The notes under the pieces are model-generated. The model made no database searches and was not told the origin of the DNA. It worked only from the letters and a program-made list of their open reading frames with translations. Shown in pieces: positions 23,053 to 34,600 of a stretch of 64,000 bases of DNA. The stretch's first letter is position 1. The number at the start of each line of letters is the position of its first letter. The position numbers were made by a program, and so were the translations under genes. Origin of the DNA: Proteromonas lacertae (lineage: Eukaryota > Sar > Bigyra > Opalinata > Proteromonadidae); NCBI GenBank assembly GCA_002245135.1, contig NGBS01000300.1, positions 124,001-188,000 of the forward strand. The letters run 5' to 3'.

Positions 23053-24736
23053 TTACAACGACTTATTTTCATTTTTTAAATTATCATAACCAGGACTTGC
23101 CAATCTTCTCATTCTAGGAACTTCTACTTTCACTATATCATCTAATTCATTTGTATTTCGTGGTAATTTTATCTTTGAACTTTGACAAAGTAATAAACCA
23201 GCATCTCTTATTTGAGGAATCATTTTTTCAAATAAACTTAAAGAAAATTCATTTCTTTCAGCCAATTCAGAAAAAAATGCTTTTTCAAACAACTCTCGAA
23301 GACTTACATCACTTAATAAATAATTTATACTTTTCTTAGAGTAATAATGTCTTTGAATAGCTAAAAGAAGAGGTAAAATAACTGAACAAGATCCTAAACC
23401 AATTGTAATTGTAGTTCCAGCTTTTATTAAACTATATAATATAAAAATAAATATAAAATAAATAAAAATATATAAATAAATACAATGACAATAAAGTCAA
23501 AGAACCAAGCGCAGTTAATACGATAAAAGGTGGGAAATATGTATCAAAATTAATCTTTCTTTTCTTCAACTTCAATTCATGTAATACTTTTATATGAATC
23601 TTCAATTTCTGACTATAATATAATAATCTGGTAATCAAATTGTCATCTCTACATTTTGGTGCATTTAGACATACATTCTTCACATCTTCACGACTTCTAT
23701 CTAAATCTTCAACCAATGAACTCAATAATGGTTTATTGATTTTAGGATCACTTTCAGGAACATACATTGTATAAATCCTTGGTAAATCTTTACGTGGAAT
23801 TACTTTAGATAAATTCCAACATAATGCACCATAAGCTCGACCATAATCATGAATCTTCGAGAATTGATCTGCTTTGTTTAATATGATATGTAATTTATGT
23901 TCATATCCAGGTAATGCTTTGGTTAAAACTTCTAAAGTTTCACCTGTTGTTCCTGGTTTATCAGGGTCAAAGAAGAATAATATTACATCAGCTCGTTCAG
24001 CAAACCATTTTGTTACACCAATAAAATCATATCCACGATCTCTACCTTCATTTGAGAATAATATATCGTTTAGATTGTAGGATGAATTGCTATTCATTTC
24101 TTTACTCTTTACTTCGTCATTACCATTTAGTATATAGTTATTATTATTAGAATTAGGATTATCTATCATTCCTGGACTATCTACAAACCAAATATTCTTT
24201 ACACTTAATCCTTTTCTCTCTTTTAACATCACATGATTGACTAACATTTGACCATACTGTTGTAAACCACTAAATCCTAGATCTGGATGTCCTACTAAGG
24301 AGGGACCATCATGATCTTGATTATCATTACTTGGAGCAATGATTGTAAAACCATCATCGGTTGGTGCTACTCCACTTTTTTGAATTTTTTGTTGAAGTAA
24401 ATAATTGATGAATGTACTCTTACCACTACTATGATTACCCATCACGAAAACCATTGGATAAGGAATAATTGATCCTTCAGCTCTATAGAAGTTAAAATCA
24501 AATCGAAGAAAGTATACTTTTCTATTGGACCTAATACTTTTGCATTTAATGGCAGTAAAACCTATTTAAAGTTATTTCAGATTAAAGGATCATACATCTG
24601 CGAATATTTGTTCAACTTGCTCTTTAATTGATTTTGATTCTACTTCTTTTACTGTATTGTAAAATGTTCTTCTGAATATAAGTGATTTAGTTATTTGACG
24701 TAACGGAAGTTTTACTATTCTATGAAATTTAATCAT
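23053..24736 (-). CDS. EHD-type dynamin-like GTPase with presequence and C-terminal membrane hairpin
   Basis: Four exons (24736-24596, 24561-24518, 24482-23484, 23431-23053) encode 520 residues. The GTPase motifs are G1 GNHSSGKST, G3 DSPG and G4 NKAD. RGYDFIGVTKWFAERAD and VYGALCWNLSKV-like text (here YGALCWNLSKV) match EHD ATPases. There is no EH domain. The first 30 residues are basic and amphipathic (MIKFHRIVKLPLRQITKSLI), like a mitochondrial presequence. Two hydrophobic segments near residues 375-425 could form a hairpin. EHD proteins oligomerise on membranes and remodel them, usually binding ATP. Organelle inner-membrane action is inference. Confidence 0.8.
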
Positions 24737-25065
24737 TTTTTAAAAATTTATCAAGCCAGAAATCAAGCTATTTCAATTAATCATCAATATTGTTAGAGTG
24801 AAACATTTTTAATCGTTTCTTCTTTTGCTTTGATCATAAATATATCAAAAATGATCAGTATTTAATATTTATATGTCAAATAGTCATAGAATCCATTTTT
24901 CTTTTTGCTATTAAAACATTAAAAATACTTTAGTTTGTGTATTTAAAATGTTTACTAAAATAAACAACTATTTTTCTCTTCTCTATCCTTTTTTATACTT
25001 CATTTACATTTAACAAATGTAAATTGTCAATTAAAATCTATTTAGAAAATTGAATATTTTGGATT
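24737..25065. other. Divergent intergenic region
   Basis: It lies between the starts of the EHD-type gene and the PDK1 gene. It is AT-rich with no supported coding frame or RNA and probably contains both promoters. No defined element is identified. Confidence 0.5.
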
Positions 25066-27011
25066 ATGGATGGTGTTAAGAATAGTATGCCACATTATAA
25101 TTATAAAATAGTAAAAGCAGAAAATCTAAAAATCAGTTTAAATGAAACACCAAGGGATAATAGCAGTCCAAATTCAAAAGTTGTATGAACTGCTTGTCTA
25201 ATCTACTTTTAGCCACTCAGTATAGAAGATTTTGCAGTTGGACCATTGTTAGGAGAGGGGGCATATGCTCAAGTGAGAATCTGTCAGAAAAAGAAATCAG
25301 AAGAACAATATGCTGTGAAAATAATGGATAAAAACTTTTTGAGAAAAGTATTATATTAATTATTGAGTTATATTTAGGAAAAGAAGATACATTATGCAAA
25401 AACAGAAAGAGAAGTTCTTAGCAGGGTAAATCATCCATTTATACTTCATCTACATTATAGTTTTCAGGATGAGAAGTATTTATATATGGTTATTGATTTA
25501 TGTACAAGAGGAAGTTTAATTGATGTTATTGAGTATATAGATATATTGCGTTATATAATATCATAGACATTATAAACAATTAAATGAGAAAACAAATCCA
25601 AGTCATGCTCTTCCAATCGATATTCTAAAATGGTACATTAGCGAGATAATCAACGTTTTAGAATATCTACACTGCGATATGGATATAATACATAGAGATA
25701 TAAAGCCAGAAAACATATTAATAGGAGAAGATGGTCATATTAAATTATGTGATTTTGCTACTTGTCTATTACAACAACGTACTAATTCATATAGAGATAG
25801 ACAATATTCATTCTGTGGTACTGCCAATTATGCTTCACCAGAAATGCTAAATGATGAGCCATTAGGTTCTGGAGTGGATATATGGAGTATAGGATGTTTA
25901 TTATATCAGATGTATACTGGTAAATTCCCATTTGATGGAGAAAATGAGTTTTTATTATTTGAAACAATTTTGGAATTTGCTAAAAATCCAACATTACAAT
26001 TTCCAGAAGATACTCCAAAAGAATTATTAGTATATTATTATTATTATTATAGGATTTAATATATTCATTATTACTTCCAAATCCACATGAAAGATTAGGT
26101 AGTAAATATGGAGGAATTGCTGATGATTTTAAAGAACTAAAAGTATGATAATAATATAAATATTATATATATATATAGTCTCATGATTTTTTTAAAGGTG
26201 TTAATTTCAATTTAACCTATTTAATAGATCAGAAACCATTATATTTACCACCACTTCATGAATTTCCACTTACACCTGAAAATTTGGCTAATTTTAATGA
26301 ATTATTCAATGATCATGTAGATAAAGTATAAATATATAAATATATATAAATTATTAATATAGTTTGTGTTGGATGAAATAGAAAGTACACGATCTAGTAA
26401 ATTAGAAGACAATATTCGTCATAATAGCAGTAGTCGATCTAACTCATCACTACCACAACTACCAATAGGTGTTGTTACAACTCCTAATCGTTATTCATCA
26501 CCAAATCAATCAAAGTACCAAAACAAATCCCCAGTTTCTGTTGGTACACCATTATCTGAACCGTCTAATAATAATAATAATTCATCACTTCAAATAGATA
26601 CACCTAAAAATCAAAGTAACACTTCTAATAAGAGTAGAAGTGACTAGTGTTAGTTTGGATTATGTGTTTGAATCACTTTTGATGAAGAATGAAAATATGA
26701 TATTGAGTGGAACTGTACAAACAAAAGTTCTTTTTATTGACAAAGTCCAGACAGTTGATTTTGACTAATTATAGATTGATTATTCTTGATCCATTAGATA
26801 TAAAAGTTGAATCACAAATTGATTTGAATAAAAAGGATAAAAAATTGAAAATTATAAAGAAGAGTGATAATTCTTTTGAAGTTGTTGATGTATAATTTAT
26901 ATTGTTATATATTTTCAATAGTTTTTAAAGTCTTATCTCTTCAAAAATTGCAATGATCCTACTGCTGATGACTGGATAACAGATATTAATAGTGTTATTC
27001 AAAGTGTTTAA
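25066..27011 (+). CDS. PDPK1: PDK1-type AGC kinase with PH domain (frame broken in the PH region)
   Basis: Eight exons (25066-25182, 25213-25347, 25378-25532, 25567-26029, 26053-26142, 26179-26325, 26363-26889, 26922-27011) encode about 570 residues. The kinase carries [19 protein letters not shown] and the activation loop YSFCGTANYASPEML. The metal-binding DFG reads DFA. A low-complexity linker leads to a PH domain (SRQLILT, LIILDPLD) ending in the helix DDWITDINSV. Two +1 frame steps are needed, near 26645 and 26707, to read the PH domain. PDK1 phosphorylates AGC kinases such as Akt after phosphoinositide binding. Whether the breaks are assembly errors or real loss of the PH domain is open. 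Confidence 0.8.
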
Positions 27012-27135
27012 TAGGCATATAATGTTGTATATATATATAAACCCTTCTCATAATAATATACGTTTTTTAAACATGATTTTGTTGATATTAGTAAAATAAC
27101 ATATTAATACACAGTAGAAAAAAAAGTATAATTAA

Positions 27136-27977
27136 TTAATAACCTATTGAAGCAGCTGATAAAGCTTTAAAGTCTCTAGAGGTAGTATCTGTTGTATCTT
27201 CTTCATCGTCTTCTGGATATATTCCATTTTCACTCTCCTTTATTATTCCACTATTTGCTATTCTGTGTTCAATCTCTCTTGTCTTTACTTCATATCCTTT
27301 ATCAAAATCTTCAAAACCAACTATTCTATCTATACTTATACCGTCTCTAAATATCACTACTGTTGGTAATGTTCTTACTGCTAGTTTTTGTACGAAAAAT
27401 GGACTTTTTTCTGCATTTAAATGTAAAAATTTGCATTCCATGTGATGTGGTGCAATTTTCTTCATGTGCATATCTAATATTTTACAACTCTCAAAATCAT
27501 CTTTATAAAATACAACCAAACAAACCTCACATTTTGTTACTTCGTTTAAAAATTCTGTTTCAAGTATTTCCCTGTATTCACCATAACCAGCTCGATGTAA
27601 CTCGTTTTGTTTTTTCAAGTCTCTAAGTCTAGCTTCTCGTAGTCTTTGAAATTCTGCATCATCATCGTCACTTAAGAAATCATCATCACTATCTTCATCC
27701 TCTATTATTAAGTATATTCATATAGCAATACCATTCTTTTTTGGTTCTTTATTTTCTATAGATATAGTAGGTAGAGGTGTAACTTCTTTTTTCGGTTTAT
27801 TCTTTGCTTTTTCTGATGGTTTTGGATCATTTTTGTGATTTTAATTAAGAAAATATGATAATAGTATTAATTTATAAAGGATATATGTTTTTCTACCAAA
27901 TCAGCCATCCCCTGCTGAATTCGCTCTTGTACAATTGCAGCTGTTTCTGCACCAAAGGTTCCTGATGAAAGAGGCAT
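27136..27977 (-). CDS. TXNDC9: TXNDC9/Plp3-like phosducin-family protein
   Basis: Three exons (27977-27885, 27834-27732, 27701-27136) encode 253 residues. The thioredoxin-fold region starts at GYGEYREI and continues CKILDMHMKKIAPHH, KFLHLNAEKSPFFVQKL, VRTLPTVVIF and GFEDFDKGY, in TXNDC9 order. The redox CxxC is absent, as is usual in this family. These proteins act with the CCT chaperonin in tubulin and actin folding. The first intron (50 nt) is an AT-AC intron of U12 type; only that splice keeps the frame. An acidic linker lies between the N-terminal helix and the fold. Confidence 0.9.
27835..27884 (-). other. U12-type AT-AC intron in the TXNDC9-like gene
   Basis: On the coding strand the intron begins ATATCCTTT, an exact U12 5' splice site. 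It carries TTTTCTTAAT near its end (U12 branch-site consensus TTCCTTAAC) and stops at TCAC, about ten bases past the branch A. No GT-AG alternative keeps the frame: a stop codon follows in the unspliced frame. Confidence 0.85.
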
Positions 27978-28139
27978 TTTAAAAATGAAAAATTCGTTTC
28001 AAAATTTGAAAATTTAAAAACCACTTTTTAAAAACCGTTTTTATAGATGAATGAATGAAGAACTTTATTATAAAATAGTATGTTCTACCAAAACATAAAA
28101 AACTAATAACAATAGGGTATAAAATGATAATTGGGTATA

Positions 28140-29420
28140 AATTAATGAATATTATGTATCAGGAGGTTTGCAATATTTTGTTAGTAATTGTTTATTATAT
28201 TGTTGATGATTTTTGATTAGTTTTTTTTATCTATATTCACATTTTCGCATGATTTGTTTACATTTTGAGTTGATGGAATTATAATTACTTGTGGTTGATA
28301 TACTCTAGCAGATATAATAGACTTTGGAAAGATTAAAAAAGAAATATGATAATTACAAAATCACAGTAAATTTGGGAAATAAGAAGATTAAAACAATCAT
28401 GTAAATTGTTATATCTAATCATTTTTGTTAAATGTTATTAATAATTATTTGTGGGATTGATATTTTTAAAAAATAATAACCAAAGATTAGCATGTATCTA
28501 TTAATGATGAGTACTCTGACCAGTTATAATATTATAACCTCTATCACCAAATCCTCTATAATATTGTTGATTAAATTGTGGTTGATTTTTGATTAGTTTT
28601 TTCTTATCTATATTCGAATTGTCATATGTTTTATCTTATTTTTTGAGTTGATGGAGTTACAGTTCTTTGTGGTTGATATACTGTGAACAGGTGGTTTAGG
28701 TGAATGTCTAGCAATAAATTCATGTTTAGTATTCTTCAATAGTAGGTGATGCTCTGTTTGGTGGAGGATTGTTGTTGTTGATGTTGTGATGGTGGTTTTA
28801 TTGCAGCATGCTTACCATCATTATAAATACAAGGTTGAGGTTGAACATTATTTCTACCATTGTGTTGAAATTGTTGTTGATGTCCTGAATTATTATATCC
28901 ATCACTAACATCTTTACTTCCATAATGACTACTACGATGAATGATGATTTTCATGTGGATTACTCCCACCTTTCTGTTTAGCTCATATCACATTGTTGTT
29001 GTTGTACGAAATTTTCTCATTCCTTGCCTTTCCCATTTTAATTGTATTATCAACTATATCTTCCTGTATATAGTAATGATCACTACTTGAACTTATTTTA
29101 TCTGGATTCTTAGTATTAACTTCTTTCAATGCTTCTTTTATCTGAGGAATGGAATAATTGTTTGGGTTTTCTATCATTGGATTATATATTTTACTTAAAT
29201 TTCCAATCATTTTATCTTCTTTTCTATTAATCGCTCTCTTCATTCTTTTACTATATTTTCTCTAAGTTCATACTGATTCATTTCTCATTTGTCTTTTAAG
29301 TATTTCATTTTCTTTTTGCTAATTCATTTACTCGTATTTTCAAAGTCTTTATTTTCGTCTTGTAGTTTAGATATATTATTTAAATCAAAAGTCTTGCCGT
29401 TATATTTAACTTAACACTTC
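28140..29420 (-). pseudogene. Decayed coding region with duplicated fragments
   Basis: Short minus-strand frames (28983-29243 and 28736-28969) are glutamine/asparagine-rich and coiled-coil-like but are interrupted. Around 29250-29400, peptide-like pieces (KLQDENKDF, NELAKRK, NEILKRQMRN) appear in alternating frames with stops between them, the picture of an ageing pseudogene. A fragment at about 28190-28310 recurs imperfectly at 28560-28685 (both contain GATTTTTGATTAGTTTTTT and GTGGTTGATATACT). No parent gene is recognised. It is flanked by the TXNDC9-like gene and an amino-acid transporter. Confidence 0.5.
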
Positions 29421-29628
29421 TAATCAAACATATAACAATAAAATGTAATACATCATCTATGATACACAAGTATCAAATGTTGAACACATTCAATGCATAT
29501 CCATTACAATAAATACTATTAGCTATCATAACTGTAAACTAAAAATTTGTATATATAGATTCAAAACCACTATATTTTCATTAATAGTTCCAAAAAAGAA
29601 AAACACAATTATAATAACTTAAATAATA

Positions 29629-31151
29629 TTAAAAATTCTCAATTATTGTCACATACGTACTCCATACCCCACCTACTACTCCAAACACTATCAATATATA
29701 ACTCCATACATAATATGAATGATTTACTCTATTTCTATTACTATTATGATTATAAAAATAAATCATATAAGCTGATGGAATAACAAAATTAATAACAGCA
29801 CTTGTAGTACCTCCAAGCAACTGGAACAGTAAATTCAATTGTTCAACATTCAAGGCTATCAATAATACACTTATTAATATAATCATTGAATAAACATAAT
29901 AAATAGTTTTTGATCTTTTACTTTTCATATCTTCTTCTAAAGAATCATTAGCAACTTTAATACCATGCATCATTGATATTAAACTAAATCTATTTACATA
30001 TAAACATAACATTAATAATAATATTTTATACCTTAAAGGAAGTGTATTAAATGTAAAACACATCGTTATAGAAAATGCCATTGAAAAATATAATAAACAA
30101 ATCAATAACGAATATATAATTGAATCATTCCAATCAATAATCAATTTATTAAATAAATTACCTGGTGTCTTATAAGGCATAGCCATATAACCAAAAGTAC
30201 CAATCAAACCAAAGGCAAATAATGAAAATGTCATAGCTCTTCGATTAACTTTCTGCATTCTACCTTCTGTTGGTTTACGCAAAGATGCGAAGTTTTGAAA
30301 TATATTTACTTGACATGTAAATGCAAACATCATTATTGGAAGACTTTGGATCATTGGAAAATCGAATTTAGCCCAATAAATATATTGCAGATTCTCTTTA
30401 AGTGGGAATACAAACAACTATATATATATAATATATATTTATATAATTATACTGATAAAACAATACAAGTGATGATTAGATATATTATTGATAGTACTCC
30501 GATAAAGGAATATATTTTCAAATTATTCACAGTTCTTCTCAGTGATAATGGAACTACAATAATAATCCAATATGTCACTAAGCCAAATGTTCGATTGATA
30601 AATGGAAATACTTTTTGTAGTTGGATTATTAATGGAGTTAAAAGGTCTGATACAGCTACTAAATAGGAGACTGATGTTCCATAACAATTGATAATAATAC
30701 AGAGTTCAACAAATGATCTGTATTTTGCACCAAACAACTTATTCTATTGATATATATAATAAATAATAGTAAATTATACTGTAATTTCTTCATAACTCTC
30801 TAAATTCAATATTTCACGACTTTTTATCAACATATTAATTGATATAACTGTAGCTATAAAGTCTAAAACTAATAAAAATAAGCCTAATTACCATAATTCA
30901 TAATTTCAATACCCAGTAGTATTCCTGACTTTGCAAATGCATAAGGTAAAGATAAAGTCTCAGCTCCAAGTGTTGCTGATATTAAATTAAATACATTACC
31001 TGTTATTGAACCATCATTCCAAATTCTCTTCCAAAAACTCTCCTTCTTCTTCTTTTCTTGTTCTTGAGGTTTGCAAATCATTATATCTAAATCACTATTA
31101 TTTCTTTTCTATCAGAATCAAATTATTACTTTATACTTTACTTCTATTCAT
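29629..31151 (-). CDS. Amino-acid transporter, AAAP/SLC38-like
   Basis: Six exons (31151-31137, 31108-30913, 30883-30780, 30743-30453, 30417-30032, 29989-29629) encode 450 residues with about ten or eleven transmembrane segments. The N-terminal signature TGNVFNLISATLGAETLSLPYAF is shown in parts: NLISATLGAETLSLPYAF. Later comes the family segment FAFTCQVNIFQNFASLR. These proteins move neutral amino acids coupled to H+ or Na+. The first exon has only five codons. The fifth intron (29990-30031, 42 nt) has no stop and is a multiple of three, so a naive reading retains it; removal restores the family pattern LPLRFSLISM. Confidence 0.85.
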
Positions 31152-31606
31152 ATTACAACAACTATCTATTGTTTCAGAGCAATTTTTCTTCAGTCTAACC
31201 AATTTTAATCCAAAAAGTTATAAACTGAAGGAAAATCAATGAAATTAAAAAAAGAAATTTGAGGTTGGATCAGATCTGTGGGTGGAATTAGTTATTTTTT
31301 GTTTTTAGGCTCAAACTCTTCAAATAAATAGATTATGATCTGAAAATATAAATATGCTGCTTTATTTGCGTTAGCCCAATAAATAATATTCTTTATTTTG
31401 TTGATTATAAAGAATATACAAATAACATTTGTTTTAAAACTCAAGCTTTTCTTCAAACATAATTTTTTGAATTTCAAAGAGGTTTTTCAAACTCTATTCA
31501 ATTATTTATTCTACAAAAGTTATTTAGTACATTTAAGAAAACTTCACTTTGCTTATATTTTTAAATTCGAGAGTATTTTCTAACTATTTATAAAATAGAC
31601 TTATAA
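31152..31606. other. Divergent intergenic region before the GAF gene
   Basis: About 450 AT-rich bases with no supported frame or RNA. It presumably holds the promoters of the transporter and the multi-GAF gene. Confidence 0.5.
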
Positions 31607-34600
31607 ATGAATTCGTCTGGTTTAGCTTCATCAGATGATGATGATCAACCACAAAGTGATCATGAAGATGCAGTAAAGGCTGTGTCAAAAGCAAGAGAAC
31701 AAGTATATTTCGTAAATCTATTACAAGGCTGCTAAATTAATGTCCAATGTTGAAGAAGCAACAACACTTAGTTCTAAAACAAATATCTTATTTTAATATA
31801 TCATATATTATTTGTTACTTTAACACTATTTACCTCAAGAACAGCTTAAGCTATTCCCTCAATTGGTGAGTAGAATTGGAGATTTAGAAGAACAAATCAA
31901 AATAAATGAAACACAAGGAATATCATTTTTTTAATATGAAATGAACAAGAATTTCTTTAATTAATATAAGATGACTTAAAAAGAACACGAACAGTCTTAT
32001 CAGAGGTAATTACATATGTTCCACTATTTGCAACTTTAGAAAATTATGCTAAGTTATTTTCAATATCATTTTTCATTTTGTTTATATTATTCTCTACTAT
32101 TTCTTTAATTCTATTGTTTTGTGTGTAAGTAGTATCATCTGTATTACCTAATTACATCCCCTGTGAATATGTAATACTCTATATATTTGAAAGGGATAAA
32201 ATCTGGACTGAATTTAGAGAAAATAGTGAAGATGATCAAGCAATTAGAAAAGAGTATCCCACTTCCAATCCACACGTTTCAGAGGTAATAATTGATAGAC
32301 AAGAAATAATGATATCTAATATAGAAGAAGAAGAACAATATCACTTAGAAGATGATATAGAATACCACTCTTTATTATCAAGAGCAATATGTAACGAATA
32401 TCTTTTTTGAAACAATTTTAATAAATGAAAAATATGTTTAGTTTTGTTTTAATGATGTTTAATGATAATCGTGCATTGGGTATGATAGAATGTATTAATC
32501 ACAATGATGAGCAGGAGTTTACAGCGGAAGATAGTTATACATTAAATCAATTCTCTACTTTGATAGCTGTAGCTATTGAAATGATTGATAAGAGTTTGAG
32601 AGTAAATGATGAAATAGAAATATCATTTTATATATATATATATATAATTTCATTATTTAATGTTTTCTTTAATATATATTTACGATTATAAGATAAGTGT
32701 AGAAAGAGAAAGATTATATAATTCATTCTATCCAAAGATTAGACCACTTGATCCAGTCAAACAATTGAATGAAATAGTCAATATATTAAACAACACAATC
32801 ACTTCCATTATTCAAGCCAAGTCAAGCCAATTATATATGTATACTGATAATGGTGAGAAACAAGGATTATTGACATTTGATTCAAATGAAATTATTCCAT
32901 TAACTGATGATCAATAAGTCTATTATATCATTTATATATTTATATATTTTAATTTTTATTAGAATATTCTTTAATTCTATATTTAAGCACTTAAATCCAA
33001 TGCTATTTCAATCAATAATAAGATTAACACCAAAGCAATCAAGAATATATTATGCGTACCAATAACAGTAGGTGATAAGAAAGATGAAGCATTTGGAGTG
33101 ATAGAAATATGTAATAAAAAGAACAATGAATTTAGTGATAAAGATGCTTTATTAATTCAACCAATTATATGTTTATTCTCACTCATATTAACATATTATG
33201 GTGAATATAATAACAATATTGATCATATTAATGAAATTACAATGGAATTATCAAGAGCTGAAGAAGCAAATAATGATTTACAACAACAACATATATCTTT
33301 TTTTTAAAACCTATTATTATTATTATCATTTATATTTTCTTTAATTTTTATTCTTTACTTTATGGTAGCTAATCTGATTGCAACATTACAAAAGTGTACA
33401 ATATATTCCAATGAAGAATCAATGTTGAATGAAATAATAAGATCACTTAATACTTATGTTAAATGTAAAGAAATTTCACTTTACATATACAACTCTGAAA
33501 CTGAACAATTATGTGGTTTATATCCAAATAAAGAAGAATTTCCATTAAGATATCTTTTTATTAAACATTTTATTATTATATTATTATCTTTAATATTAAT
33601 ATACTACTGGTATTATAGGCCAAGCATTTGAAACTCAAGAAGTACAATGCATTCAAGATCCAACTAAGAATCCAAATTACAATGAAGATATAGACTTAGA
33701 AATCAAACTCAATCAATTAAATATAACCTGTATTCCATTAATTAATAAACCAAATGAATCAATACCTCAGAATTGTTATGGTGTTTTAACCTTTCACAAT
33801 TGTACTCCATTATTAGCCAGTAATGAAATCACCAATATTCAATTAATATGCCAAATATTAACACCTTATTGGATATTACAACAAAGAATATTAGAGTTGA
33901 GATCTAAATATAAGATTAATGATGAAATTACAAGTCTTGCTGATGTTATTAAAGAAATGAATAATATTATCTTAAAAGAAAGAGATATTGAACGAAGTTT
34001 AACTGATATTGATATTACTGAAAACCCATCACTTTTACCTGATAGATTATCTGCAATTATTAAACCATATTTAGAGTGTGATTCTATGATTGTATTATCA
34101 TTAAGTGAACATGAAAATAACTTTACTATTATGTCAATGAGTATATAAATATATTCATATTCTTTGTTTATTATTAATAAATAGAACCACCTAAAACAAT
34201 GAGTTATTCTGAAGTTCCATCTGTTCCTATGATCTACAACAATAATAAAGATAACAATGAAATTGAAGTAATAAAACATAGTGAGAATCCATATGAAGAT
34301 ATTAACAATATTATACCATTAGCATTACAATCAAAATGGACTGTAATAATACCTTTGATTATGTCAACATTTATATACTTTGTAATATATACAAAACCAT
34401 TATCAGAAGAAGAAATTAGAATAAAGATGGAGAAAATCAATAGAATTAAACCATTCTTAGAGCAAAAGATAATGGATGTATATAAGACATTTGAATATGA
34501 AAATAGAGGTAGATTATTAGTTGATTATATTCATACAATGTTGACTTGTACAACTTATGAAGATATTAGTTCATTTACATTCGTATATATTATTATGGTA

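Noticed and set aside
31292-31583. Short frames between the transporter and the GAF gene
   Set aside because: They are Phe/Lys/Asn-rich by composition, lack start context or motifs, and overlap each other on both strands.
32398-32441. Firm call of a tenth U12 intron in the GAF gene
   Set aside because: The AT-AG ends restore phase but the branch motif is poor, and the segment can be read as coding with two indels, so it is listed only at low confidence.
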